DNA from: Scedosporium boydii
Taxonomy: Eukaryota > Ascomycota > Sordariomycetes > Microascales > Microascaceae
Assembly (NCBI GenBank): GCA_002221725.1
Contig: NJFT01000363.1
Location: 1-23,430, forward strand
DNA length: 23,430 nt
Direction: 5' to 3'
Shown here: piece by piece, positions 9,575 to 20,000 of the stretch
Position numbering within the stretch: position 1 is the stretch's first letter
Layout: the number at the start of each line of letters is the position of its first letter
Position numbers and translations under genes: made by a program
The notes under the pieces: generated by a model
What the model was told of the DNA's origin: nothing
What the model saw: the letters and a program-made list of their open reading frames with translations, nothing else
Databases searched by the model: none

Positions 9575-10132
9575 CTAAGGGAAGAGAAAGCCTTTATGAC
9601 ATCAACAAAAAGCACCTTTGGCTCAGGTAATTCGGAGGATTCTGATGTGGCACATGCTCGTCTCGGGTGTCGCTCTCACTTGACCTTGTCGGAGCCCATT
9701 CGTTTAGTCCAATTAATCGCTGGGAATCACCCCTTTCCATTTGACTGAATGGCCAGTTAGCAAGCCTTTCGATTTTTTGGCAGCATCGGGAGTTCAGCAC
9801 AAGTGGATTGCGAAAGAGGGGGAAACGGAGGCCAGGCTCTGGGATTGGCACCAATCTGCGAATGTGAGGCGGGCTGCACGGAACAACAATGCATGCGAAA
9901 TCATTGGCCAAGGTGAGCTCTGGGCCTGGGTGGAGGTGGCCGCCTGTCAAACATTCCCTGTCATCAGCCCGCTCGATCAACGTTCGGTAGTGGTTCGAGT
10001 GATGGAGGATTTAACTCGAAGATCGCACCCACGAAGATGACTCGGAGGCCTTGCGACCCGAGACCGTTGTAAAAAGGGCCTCGGCTGCTCATCCTCGCTA
10101 TATCTCAATCGTCGAGTTTCGCTCGAAACAGA
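9575..10132. other. Shared upstream region of the divergent AAA and DUF7708 genes
   Basis: This 558-bp stretch separates the first certain AAA exon (-) from the DUF7708 start codon (+). It should contain the missing AAA first exon near 9685-9699 and both promoters. A 99-codon plus-strand ORF (9741-10040) and a 128-codon minus-strand ORF (9594-9980) overlap here, with neither showing a recognisable domain. Confidence 0.5.
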
Positions 10133-11886
10133 ATGGATCGATCTAAGACTGCCTATCTGAGTACTTTTTATTCTAGCGATATTGACCAGGGCAAGTGCGT
10201 GGAACCAACGAAGCCAGAATCGATACCCCGGCTGGCAATGGATTGAGTGATCTAACATGACGCGGGCAGACTAGCAAACGATTATGTATCTCCGTTAGCC
10301 CAGCAGGCTTTCCAGGATGCCGTCGAAAGGTTCGGCCGTGATCTCACCAAAGATCCTCACAAGATCGAGCTGGCCGAGAAGGCCACGACGATCCAAGACA
10401 TCCTAGTTCTAGTCAATGGCGTCTTCACCAAGTATTCAGATGAGCGCAAGTTCCCTCGAACTCGGAAGTGGGTGATGAAAACTGTCTCGAAGATCCACCA
10501 CTATGGCAACATAATGGATGTCATGGTGCAGCATCACCCTGAATACGTCGCTCTCGGTTGGGGAGCGATGAAACTCGTCCTTGTTGTAAGTTTTCTCCAT
10601 CTTTATTCCCCAGCATACCCTTCCCGAGTCTGACCTCCTTCTAGTCTGCGCAGAACCATGAGGCCACAATCTGTGTCATATCCAAAGCGCTCTCGCAAAT
10701 CGCGGACAAGCTGCCCCAAGTTAAGCTTGCCACCATCCTCTATCCCACCGAAATGATGAAGGAGGCTGTCGCAAAGTTGTATGCCAACCTTCTACGTTTC
10801 TTCATCCGGGCTCACGAGTGGTGTGAAGAGGGTAGGCTGCGCCATCTCCTCCATAGCATTACACGACCTGTTGAGTTGAGATACAAGGACCTTCTGGATG
10901 ATATCGACTATACCTCCCGCCATATTTACCAGCTCGCTTCCGCCGGTGCCCAAGTCAAGGTCTGCGAAATCGACAGTAAGGTTACAGAACTGATGGCCAA
11001 CTTCCAGTCCTATCAAGCACTACGCTCTAGTGAGCTCGTGGACACAAACCATCGACTGTCCGACCTGCAATTCTCACAAGTAATGGATTTCATCTCAAGA
11101 AGCAAACTCGGAGACCCGACTAGGGCCTACCAATTTAACCTGTCACTCCACAGGCGACGCACCCGAGCTAGGTCATTAGAGACGACCAATCACTTCTGGC
11201 GGTCTCGTGAATTGGTCAATTGGTCGACGACCCAGGAATCGAAGGTGGCTATTCTGAAGGGCAACTTTAATGCGCGCTTTGCCATGCGAGACTTCTCTGT
11301 CAACGTGATCCAGCAGCTACTGTCCAAAAACGTCCCGGTCCTGTGGGCGCTATCTGGACCGGACAGCGGTTTTGAAGCCTCGAGCGACATCTCGCCTGTC
11401 GATCTCTTCCAGCATCTCATCCTTCAAGCACTGAGGCTTGACAGAGATTCGCAGACAGAGAGTGGAATGTCCCTCCAGTGCGCTCAGTTCCATCGCGCAT
11501 CAACGGAGCATGACTGGTTGCAGCTTCTGGGATCTTCGCTCGTCGGCATACGCGAAGTGTACTTGGTGGTCGACCTCTCGACCCTGAGGGGTAATGTGGA
11601 GCCGACGGATGGGTTTTCATGGCCCGCTGCTTTCAACAGCCTTTTCGCCGAGATTGCGAAACGCTCGCAGGGTGTGCGGATAAAGGTACTCCTTCTCGCC
11701 GGGATAACAAACGGGGGGGCGCAGGCCTCGGCACAGGGGTCGTCAGACATTCTCATTCCAGTGAGAGTCACCCAGACGCCTGTTCGGAGACGGAAGCAGA
11801 TACGTGGATGGCTTGATGGTCCGCAACATAGGAGAGGCCGGCAGGGGATACTGGGTCGGCCGGAAGCACGGAGGCGGATGAGTTGA
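10133..11886 (+). CDS. DUF7708 domain protein with degenerate NTPase-like region
   Basis: Three exons: 10133-10194, 10270-10585 and 10645-11886. Introns are 10195-10269 (75 nt, phase 2, TCTAAC branch, GGGCAG acceptor) and 10586-10644 (59 nt, GTAAGT donor, phase 0), giving 539 residues. Residues about 25-240 match the DUF7708 pattern: AFQDAVERFGRDL, HHPEYVALGWGAMKLVLV and ILYPTEMMKEAVAKLYA. That domain is known at the N-terminus of fungal NLR-like and ankyrin proteins. The rest resembles a signalling NTPase without a working nucleotide site: LWALSGPDSGFE (about 360-370) sits where a P-loop would be but lacks the Lys-Ser/Thr, and VYLVVDLS (431-438) looks like a Walker-B strand. The C-terminus is Arg-rich. 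Start: MDRSKTAYL, the only ATG whose exon joins in phase. Function unknown; convergent with the P450. Confidence 0.85.
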
Positions 11887-12190
11887 TCGAACCTAAACGA
11901 GTCTGAAAGTTATGTATCACGGCTTCTCTACGTATTATCCATCCATAACGGGGGTGCCGCATGTGCATAGCAGCTACTCAGCCGCCGAGTGCTGCCAATC
12001 CGTACACCTGCCTTGCAATGGGCACCACGACAAGTCAGATCCAAGGCAAGAAGTTATTATAAAAGTCGTCGATATTTGATACATTCCCACACTTCCAGTG
12101 TGTTCATATACAGGTTCATATGAATAGTCATTATTGCCCTCCGGGCAATTGTGAACTCCGCTACAAGAAGAAAGAAGAAAAGAAAGCGGT
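11887..12190. other. Convergent 3' intergenic region
   Basis: 304 bp between the DUF7708 stop (+) and the P450 stop (-). It contains a hairpin ATTGCCC-TCC-GGGCAAT (12133-12149) and a TTCATATGAA palindrome just before it. Either could lie in the 3' UTR of one or both genes. Confidence 0.6.
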
Positions 12191-13942
12191 TTACTTGCTC
12201 CTCGACTTGATATAGACATCTAGACCCTCCTGCACAACAAAGAAAGTAGCGTTCGCCCGCAGAGGCTGGCTAGGATTAACGAGCTCGAGATCAAAGTCTC
12301 GGAGGATCCTGGGTACAACCTTGTTGATTTCAAGCAGAGCGAGGTTCCTTCCGATGCAGACGTGCGCGCCACCACCAAACTGAACCACCAATTAGCAACC
12401 ATTTTCGTTTCCTCGCAAGAAAATGACACGGGATTTCGTTCAAAACGTGGGGATCGGGGGGTTGGGCGGTTACTCCTTACCTGGAACATGTACCTCTCCA
12501 TCCTCCTAGCCGTCTCTTCATCCTGAAGCCACCTCTCCGGCCGATACACATCCGCGTCCTGTCCGAAAGTAGCCTTATCCCGATGCAACACCCACCCGTT
12601 CACGGCAACGACGGTACCGCCCTCGAGAGAAATCCCGTCAAGCTCGGCTCCCTCAGGTGGGACGACACGCGTGATGTTGAGACCGACGGCGGGCCGGATG
12701 CGCATGGCTTCTTTGAGACAGGCTTGGAAGTAAGGGAGGCTCTGAGATTGGGTCCAGGTGAGGTTGCCTTCGGAGGGGATGCGGCCTTCGGCGACGGCGG
12801 TGCGGATTTCGTCGAAGAGGGTGCGGCGGACGTGGGGGTCGGAGAGCGCGAGCCAGAAGAAGGATTGCATTGTAGAGGCCGTGGAATCGGAGCCGGCGAA
12901 GCTGGGAAAAGTGTTAGCATCGAAATTGATCACTTGTTTTTAGACTGTGGATGATGACTTGCATTGCACCGTGGGCAACGGCAAAAACGTCGCCCTCGGA
13001 AAACTTGGAGGGATCCTTGAGATGACCCTGGATCAAACTAGCCAACAAGTCCTGACGACCGTCGCCGACGCGGTCCTTGCCCATGTTATCCTTGGTAAAT
13101 GGCTGGCGGCGATCCATCTCGGCCAGAGCCAGCCTCGTGACGAGGGCGTTCTTGGTGCTCATCGTAGGAATAAACTTGCGCAGCGGGTTCCTCCTAAAAA
13201 GGTAATCAAACTCGGGAATCTGGCCAACAATACCGTTGTACCATTGGCTATCATCGATGGTCTTGATAGCATTCTCAACATCACGACCTTCCTCGAGGAA
13301 CCCAAACTTTCGTCCAAAGGCAACTTCTCCGAGCACGTCGAAGGCAAAGTAATGCAACCAGGCACCCAGATCAACCTGGCCGTTCCCACCGCGCTCACGA
13401 CTAGCGAAGCCATCGAGCTTATTCATGAACATCTCGATGGACTCGTCGATGAAGGGGCTCAGCTGCTGCATAGCAGCCATGCTATACGGCACATTGGCAA
13501 CCTTCTTCTTCTGAGCATGCACATGCTCCCTGACCTCGGTGAAGATATCCGGGTTCTCGGGAGGCGGGAAGACGCCGTAGAATTTAGTCTTGTAAAAGTG
13601 CTTGCCGGCAGATAGAACGGTACGAGCCGCCTCGGGGGACGCGATGGAGACCTCGTTGGGGGCGATGCGCACGACGGGGCCGTATTTGCGGTGCAGAGCA
13701 ATGTGCTCGAGGTGGGTGCGGCCCGATGCCGTGGAGAGGACCTTCCAGAGACGGGAGACGGAGGCGAGTAATGGGCCTGGGTACTTGCGCAGGGGAGAGG
13801 CGTACCGTATGTAGAGCAGGCGGGTGATGAAGAGGGCGGGGAGGATGATGAGGGAGTTTGAGGCGAGGAAGGAGAGGAGGGAGGCAACAAGGGACTTGGT
13901 GGCCGGGCCTCCGCTGCCCTCGGCGAGAGGTGTCGACGCCAT
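12191..13942 (-). CDS. Cytochrome P450 monooxygenase (microsomal, E-class; pisatin demethylase-like)
   Basis: Three exons: 13942-12963, 12901-12481 and 12379-12191, giving 529 residues, full length for the family. Residues about 18-46 form an N-terminal membrane anchor, followed by the proline-rich hinge YPGP. The I-helix motif is AGSDST (329-334), the ExxR motif is EAMR (391-394), PERW is at 448-451, and the haem loop is FGGGAHVCIG with Cys475 as the iron ligand. All core residues are intact. Intron 1 (12902-12962, 61 nt, GCTAAC branch, CCCAG acceptor) only keeps frame with a GC donor (GCAAGT), which restores HGAIFAGSD; the nearby GT gives the wrong phase. Intron 2 (12380-12480, 101 nt) is GTAAGG...TTCAG. 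Expected to oxidise a small hydrophobic substrate at the ER with a P450 reductase. The pisatin-demethylase resemblance is from general motif pattern only; the substrate cannot be inferred. Start ATG 13942 is directly before the anchor. Confidence 0.95.
12902..12962 (-). other. Non-canonical GC-AG intron in the P450 gene
   Basis: The 5' splice site is AT|GCAAGT, the standard GC-AG donor consensus. The 3' end has GCTAAC followed by ACTTTTCCCAG. Splicing gives an ATC codon and a continuous I-helix. No GT donor close by has the required phase 2 with a reasonable consensus. Confidence 0.8.
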
Positions 13943-14122
13943 GGTTGAATACTCAGAGGAGTTGTATGCAGCTCGAATAAAGAATTGAGTATTGTGTGGG
14001 GAGAAATGAGGTTATAAGTGTTGAGCCTCCATAGAAAGGTCTGAGTTAGCTGCCTTAACAACTGTTGAAGTTGCCGGATGAGACCTGTCCCGTATTCCTA
14101 TCACCAGCACCTCGAAAAGCGT

Positions 14123-14155
14123 CGAGCTTGTCAAGCACGAAAGAGAGCAAGCTCG
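14123..14155. repeat. Inverted repeat upstream of P450
   Basis: CGAGCTTG (14123-14130) and CAAGCTCG (14148-14155) are exact reverse complements separated by 17 nt, about 180-210 bp upstream of the P450 start. It could be a regulator site or a leader hairpin. Confidence 0.45.
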
Positions 14156-14195
14156 CTCGGTAAGACAGAAAGAGAAAAGACAAGGCAGGAAAAGG

Positions 14196-14202
14196 TTATA
14201 TA
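14196..14202 (-). promoter_or_regulatory. Possible TATA box of the P450 gene
   Basis: A TATATAA-type element lies about 255 nt upstream of the P450 ATG (minus strand reading CTTATATAACC). Distance is long but compatible with a fungal leader; the motif is nearly symmetrical, so its direction is uncertain. Confidence 0.3.
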
Positions 14203-16878
14203 AGAGGCTAGAGAGAAGAACCAGGGAAGCAGAGCTATGGCTGCAGCTCTCCCTCTTATCTAAATACGAGGCGTCCAAGGAAGGATGGTCGGGGGTGGTC
14301 CCAGGACAGTTCCCATACGAGCCGGTTATTCAAGATCGCCGGCACGGGAACTACAAATAGGGTCCCTCTCATTGCTTTAACGGATGATCAGATACATTTA
14401 AGGGGGCGTCTCTCTCTCTTCTCGGCTCTAGCGGCCGCCTCCGCCTCACACTCACTCTCAGACGCGAATAGCCCAGATATCGGCTGTATCAATGCGAAGA
14501 ACTCCGCATTCAATCTCCATTGATGTCACAGCCGAAACGACAAGTACCATTTCCGCCAGTGTGCTCCAGGATGTATAAGAGCAAGATGGGTCCATGAACC
14601 AGTTTCCTATATTTTTAGGCTCCGGGGAAGGTCTCCACTTTCCCCAAGACGATGGAGCCAGCCATCAATATCATCATTCCCCACCCCCGCAAAACGCTAC
14701 GGCGCCTGATCCCCAATGGTAATGGGGGAAAAGGAAACCCGCGGACTTCAGTGCTGTCGTAGAGGAGGTCTGGTTGGTGTTGTGGCGTTTTGGAGCGAGA
14801 GTGTGCCTGAGCTCTCGACCAATCATAGAACTGCCGATTGCCAGGATGGGGGGAACGGGCTAGTGGGTTTGGTTGGAGACTGATATGGGGTTAGGGATCT
14901 CATGTTTGGGGGGGACGGCTTTTGGATGAGGGCGGCAGGCAGGTAGGATTGAGAAGAGCGACCATTACCAGTTGTTTCGAGAGTGTGGTTGTAAGACTGA
15001 GCTACCTTTTGGAGTTGGATGAAGCTCGACATATTCCTAGGCACTATACGAAGGTAGCCAGCATCACGAGTATTATGTACCGTTGGCAGTACGAAGTACC
15101 ACAGCACCACATCTAGCTTCTTAAATGTTATAATCTGGGATTTACAAGTACTCCGTAAGAGCTGGGATCTCTCTACAGAAAGCCGGGTGGGTGTGCCCTG
15201 CATGAAACAGGGATGAGAGTAGGCGTGAAGAGATGATCACTCTTGGTGATACAAGATCAGGAATGAATACTAATGTTCTGCATCATTATGTATCCCGGCG
15301 TCTTGGTTCTGGGCTCATCATCTGACAATTATTAGCCTGTCCTTATTACCTCTTAAATCTAGGGTCTAGTTACTTCGGTGAAAGCTCATGGCGTCCGAAT
15401 GTCCGTTTGTACGTTTCACCGACACCCGCATCCAAGATCTAATTGGGAGAGAATATCGAACTTGGACATTTATATTGCCCTATAACTATACAATATGCGA
15501 TCTTGCTCGACCGGGCCACCCTCACTTGCCCGGAGGCCCCGCCTCCTTACTCTGCTTGGCCCCGAACAGTCTGCGGCATTGAGGTTTCGTTCAAATATCC
15601 ATAAGCTATTGAATTTTGAGTTTGACATGTCTCGTGGCTCTGCGGAGAAAAAGCTGTGCCCTATGTTTCTTATCCAATGATGACCAACAAGGAGATGGGA
15701 CCATGTCGGTTTCGGCAGTTGTGGAGTGCTTTTGGAGTTTAGCTTGGGCTCGGGCGGGCATGGACGGGGGAGCGTAGGATGGATTCAATGTCTTATGGAC
15801 CGGATCTGCTTCGTCGTGAAGTTGAAACGAAGTACAAATATTGACGTTATTGTGGAAAGCATGCCCAAAACCTTTGAAGACTACAAGGAGAAACCAATGC
15901 CCACAGCCCGGGCCTGGCCATGCAGCACTACCAGAAACAGCACAGACATCTAACAGGTCGAGCAGGAGATCGCGGCCACGACCTGCCAACTAGGAGAAAA
16001 TCCTTAGAAATCTTGATGTGCTTCCTTTCAGGCACGGGGTGGTTTATCCAGACTTCGCACAGCAGCTCCCGAGCTATATATAGTTAGTTGCCTTTCTGAG
16101 CCACTTGCCTAGCTCTCTCGTGTGAGAGTTGGTCGTGAAGTTTTCATCCGGCTGGTCCGCCCACTCGCGCTGGGCTCGATCCGAATGTATCGAGGTTGTA
16201 AAAAGGTAGTGATCGTGGAATGGGTGCATCTTCGACAGGATTGGGCCCCCCTAGCCCGTCCTTGATCTGATGGATCCAGTCGGGGGGTTGGGGCGGGGAC
16301 GTCTCTGTGTTGGCTAGCTCTGGGCAGCTGTTTCTACGTGATACTGCGAGGTGGTGCGGAGTCTGGTTTCATCACTCGATGATAGTATTGTAAGAGGTTG
16401 AAAAAAAAACATTGAAGACTCCAAAATGAAAAGAGAATGGGAGAGGATCGAATCGCGAAGGCTTTAGGGGCATTGTCACCATAAACTCGAAGAATTGCTG
16501 GGTCCCTCTGGGCTTCTCCCCACAATTGCAGATGACATCAGCCCTAAACCCGCTAAAAAATGAACGCTACAAGTAGAGCTGAGAGCTCACATGCTCAAGA
16601 TCCCTGCCCAGAATGAAGTATTTTCCACCGCGTCGCGTTTATTGACTTTCCCCATCTCGTGAGCTCTCCTTGTTGCTACGGAGCTCAGCTTCCCCCCTTT
16701 TCACTAATTTCACTAATTCATCCCAGATCCAACATTCCATCTCCATCTCCGCCAGATCTCTCCATCTTCCGATACTTTATCCCTAAGTAAATAAAAATAA
16801 ACTTTCCATCTCAATACCACTCAGATCGAATCTTGTAGCACAAGAAGAATCTTTTCCCTTCTTTTCCCCTTTCCCTCC

Positions 16879-16917
16879 ATGCAATCGATGGCTGCATCCC
16901 GTTTGCCCCCTTCCTAA
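16879..16917 (+). promoter_or_regulatory. Possible upstream ORF in the LRR-gene leader
   Basis: ATG 16879 opens a 12-codon frame ending TAA 16915-16917, about 115 nt before the LRR start codon and just after a CT-rich tract. It matters only if transcription starts upstream of it. Confidence 0.3.
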
Positions 16918-17032
16918 TAACGCTAGGACTCGCACCAAATCCGTGCGGGTGCCCACCACACCACACACCATCAAGCTCTAGTCACATTCCATCGGGGGTT
17001 AAAGCAAACAAATCGAGACATCCCCTTACGCC

Positions 17033-20000
17033 ATGGAGAAGGACCGTCAAGCTGTGCCCTCTCGGGGCAGCGCCATCCCTCGCCTCTCCCGACTTCCCGT
17101 CCCGAGGACGGCTTCCCTCCGACCAACAGCCTCACGAGAGAGCTTAAATGCTCCGGAGCCATCGATTCCTGCCCCCAGAATCCGACCGGCCCCCTCGAGG
17201 GAACGGTTGAGCACCGCTAGCTCTCCTACGACTGCTACTACTGCCCGGAGGACGAAACCACCCGCGAATAGCCAACCCCAGTTGCGACAGGAAAGGTCGA
17301 GGCCTAACCTCCGCACCGCGGCGTCCAATTCGCGATTGAATCAGCAACAGCCACCGGCCAAAAAGCCCTCCGCCGACCCTGGGAAGCGACAGAGCACAAG
17401 GGTTGCTAGTGCGACTTTGACTCGACAGCCGGGAAAGGACACCACCGCTCCTGCCGCTACCACCACCACCAAGAGATACAGCGCCGCCCAGCCGCGACGA
17501 ACTGGCGAAGGCTTTGTTTCGGCCGCTACTCTAGCACGGCAGGATCGCACACTTGCCGCTACGAGGCGGGTTAGCCGACCCTCCACTACTACTTTTGACG
17601 ATGTTCCCAATTTCGAGACACCACCTCCCCGCAAGGCATCCCGCCCTTCCCTATCCGAGCGAACTATTGAGACCTTGTCTCAGATCCCATCGTCCCCCGC
17701 CCTGAGAAAGCGACCCTCTGCTTTCTTCGATGCGGAACGCACGCCACAATCGCGATCGAGAGCGTCTAGTAACGCCTCGCGGCCCGGTTCCAGTTACAAC
17801 TCTGATGGCTCGCGGAGACCCGGCTCTCGAGGGGCTAGTCGCCCGAGCTCGAGTTCCGGTGGAGAGGATAGCTATCAGAACTTGACTCCGGCAGAGGCGC
17901 AACTCCGGACTGCGACGAATACATACAAGGGGCCTCTCCCGACTATTGACGCCACGCCTATCAAGGCCCCCAAGCCACGAGCCAGCATCCGTTCGCTACG
18001 AGGACAAGCGATGCGGTCTCCCTCGAGCCCGCTTACTCAGGGAGCTCCGACGCTAGAGTCACCCCGTGCGGCTGAGCAGGAGAGGAGTCCAAGTCCCACG
18101 AAGCATTCCATGCCGAGCCAGATGCCATCACCCACAGGGACTCTCGCATCGAAGCCTTTAAGATTGAAGCCGTCTTCAAGCTTGCTCGTCAAAAAGTCTC
18201 CCAGCGGAGCGGCACGAGGCGCTGGACCCTCAGTTGCTCCCCGCAAGGTATCCACTACTCCGAACAAGCCCATCAGGGCCACATCTGCCATTCCTGCCCC
18301 CAACCCCGATCCCGAGCCGGCACCCAGCCCTAGCGCCGAAAGGAGTAGGAAGTCCTCGGCTGCTCTGCGTGACCAGATCGCCAAAGCCCGCGCCGCGGCC
18401 AAGAAGCAACAGAATGTCAAGGAACCAGAGGTTGTGGCCGAGCATGAAGAAGACGGCCACCAACAATCCCCCGTGAACGCTATCCAGCACGGCTTCGATT
18501 TTGGCTTCGAACCCGTGTTGACGGATGACCCCTTCAACCAGAAGCGATCCGATCGATCCCAGGCCAAGATCCTACAGCAACGCGCCGAGGCCGGCCGAAC
18601 AAGCGGTAGGCTCAACATCGCGGCTCTGGGACTGAAGGAGATTCCCCAGGAGGTCATGAAGATGTATGACCTCGAGTCTGTTGGAACCCACGGTGGAAAT
18701 TGGGCCGAGAGTATGGATCTGACGCGATTCGTTGCTGCTGATAATGAGTTTGAGACCATCGCCGATGCCGCATTCCCGGATATCGATCCGGAGAAACTTG
18801 TTGAGAGTGATGAGGAAGGGTTGGGCAATATCTTTGGAGGGTTGGAGATGATTGATTTGCATGGGAATAAACTGATTGCTCTGCCTCTTGGATTGCGCCG
18901 GCTCAGCATGCTGACATCTTTGAATCTGGTAAGTAGTCTGGCTGCCTGTGACCGTGTCATGCGTGTGTTTTGGGATGTATGTTTTCACGCAGCTAACGGG
19001 TTAAATAGTCCCAAAATTCCCTCCCCATGGACAGTTTGGAGGTGGTCGCGCAGGTTTCTGCACTGCGTGACCTCAAGCTCGCGAACAACAACCTCGAGGG
19101 CGCCCTGCCTTCCAGTTTCTCGAATCTCGAACACCTCGAGATTCTCGATCTACGCGGCAACAAGGTCTCCGAGCTCCCCGCTGACATGGACCGGGTATCG
19201 CGTCTGCGCATTCTCAATCTCGCAGAGAACGCTTTCGCAGCTCTCCCATTTGAAATCCTCGCCAAACTTCCCTTGACGGAGCTCGTGGCGCGAAGCAACA
19301 AACTTGCCGGAACTTTGATTGACGCCGATGTGACCGTCTTGTCCAGCCTTCAGACCCTAGACGTGTCGTCGAACCAGCTCACTCGGATCGTTGCGCCGGG
19401 CCGATCCATCGGATTGCCGGCCCTCCACCAGCTTACGCTGTCGATGAACCGCTTGCAAGGGTTGCCCGACGTCAGCTCCTGGAATAGCCTCGTTACGCTC
19501 TCCGCCGATGAGAATAGCATTTCCGAGATTCCCGAGGGCTTCACCTCGCTGGATAGGCTTCGACACGTCGACTTTTCGAGCAACGACATTCGCGTGATTC
19601 CGCCAGAGGTTGCTCGCATGGATAACCTTGCTATGCTCCGCATTACCGGCAATCCTTTGAGGGACAGGAAGTTTAGTTCGATCACCACGGACGAGCTTAA
19701 GGACATTCTCTCGGCTCGACTGGAACCGCCACCGCCGTATCATGAAGGTGATGCGGAGACTGTTGTTGATGCCCACTTCGAAGAGACCAAGGCGGCGGAA
19801 CCCGCTGCGGTGGCCAACATTCCCCAGTCGATTCCGGCTCCCGCCTCGACTCCGGCTCCTGCCAAACCCGGCCAACCTGGTAGCGACTCGGAGAGTCGAT
19901 CATCCGACTTTGACGAGTTTGCCACGCCGCCAACTTCGGCGCCTCACTCGCCGACCAGGTCTCGCGCCCGCACCCTCTCTAACCAGGTGAGGTGCCGAGC

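Larger units (their letters stand above)
13943..17032. other. Long gene-free region between P450 and LRR genes
   Basis: About 3.1 kb between two genes transcribed away from each other. No ORF shows recognisable protein content and I could not assemble a spliced gene. Next to the P450 are an inverted repeat and a TATATAA. The middle (about 14.3-16.6 kb) has mixed composition with short AT-rich patches. It includes the 11-mer GTACGAAGTAC (15089-15099) and TACTCCGTA (15149-15157). The last 350 bp is pyrimidine-rich and looks like the promoter and leader of the LRR gene. A non-coding RNA cannot be excluded from sequence alone. Confidence 0.5.

Noticed and set aside
9594..9980. 128-codon minus-strand ORF as the N-terminus of the AAA protein
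   Set aside because: Its frame does not join the AAA exon at the 9575 acceptor with any good donor, and it has no recognisable motif. A third frame here reading VLFVDVIKAF also lacks an ATG and soon meets a stop.
9741..10040. 99-codon plus-strand ORF as exon 1 of the DUF7708 gene
   Set aside because: The exon starting ATG 10133 joins in phase with a branch site and acceptor; no comparable junction exists from this ORF.
12947..13615. 222-codon plus-strand ORF
   Set aside because: Shadow of P450 exon 1. The minus strand encodes a full P450 with consistent splicing.
12191..13942. P450 plus zinc-cluster regulator as a secondary-metabolite cluster
   Set aside because: No backbone enzyme, tailoring partners or transporter are present, and the two genes are about 8 kb apart with unrelated genes between.
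15606..15989. 127-codon minus-strand ORF in the long gap
   Set aside because: Composition-driven open frame; no motif, no partner exon with matching phase and no ATG in a convincing context.
18037..18960. 307-codon minus-strand ORF
   Set aside because: Antisense to the LRR gene and running across its intron; Ser/Leu/Arg-rich with no domain.
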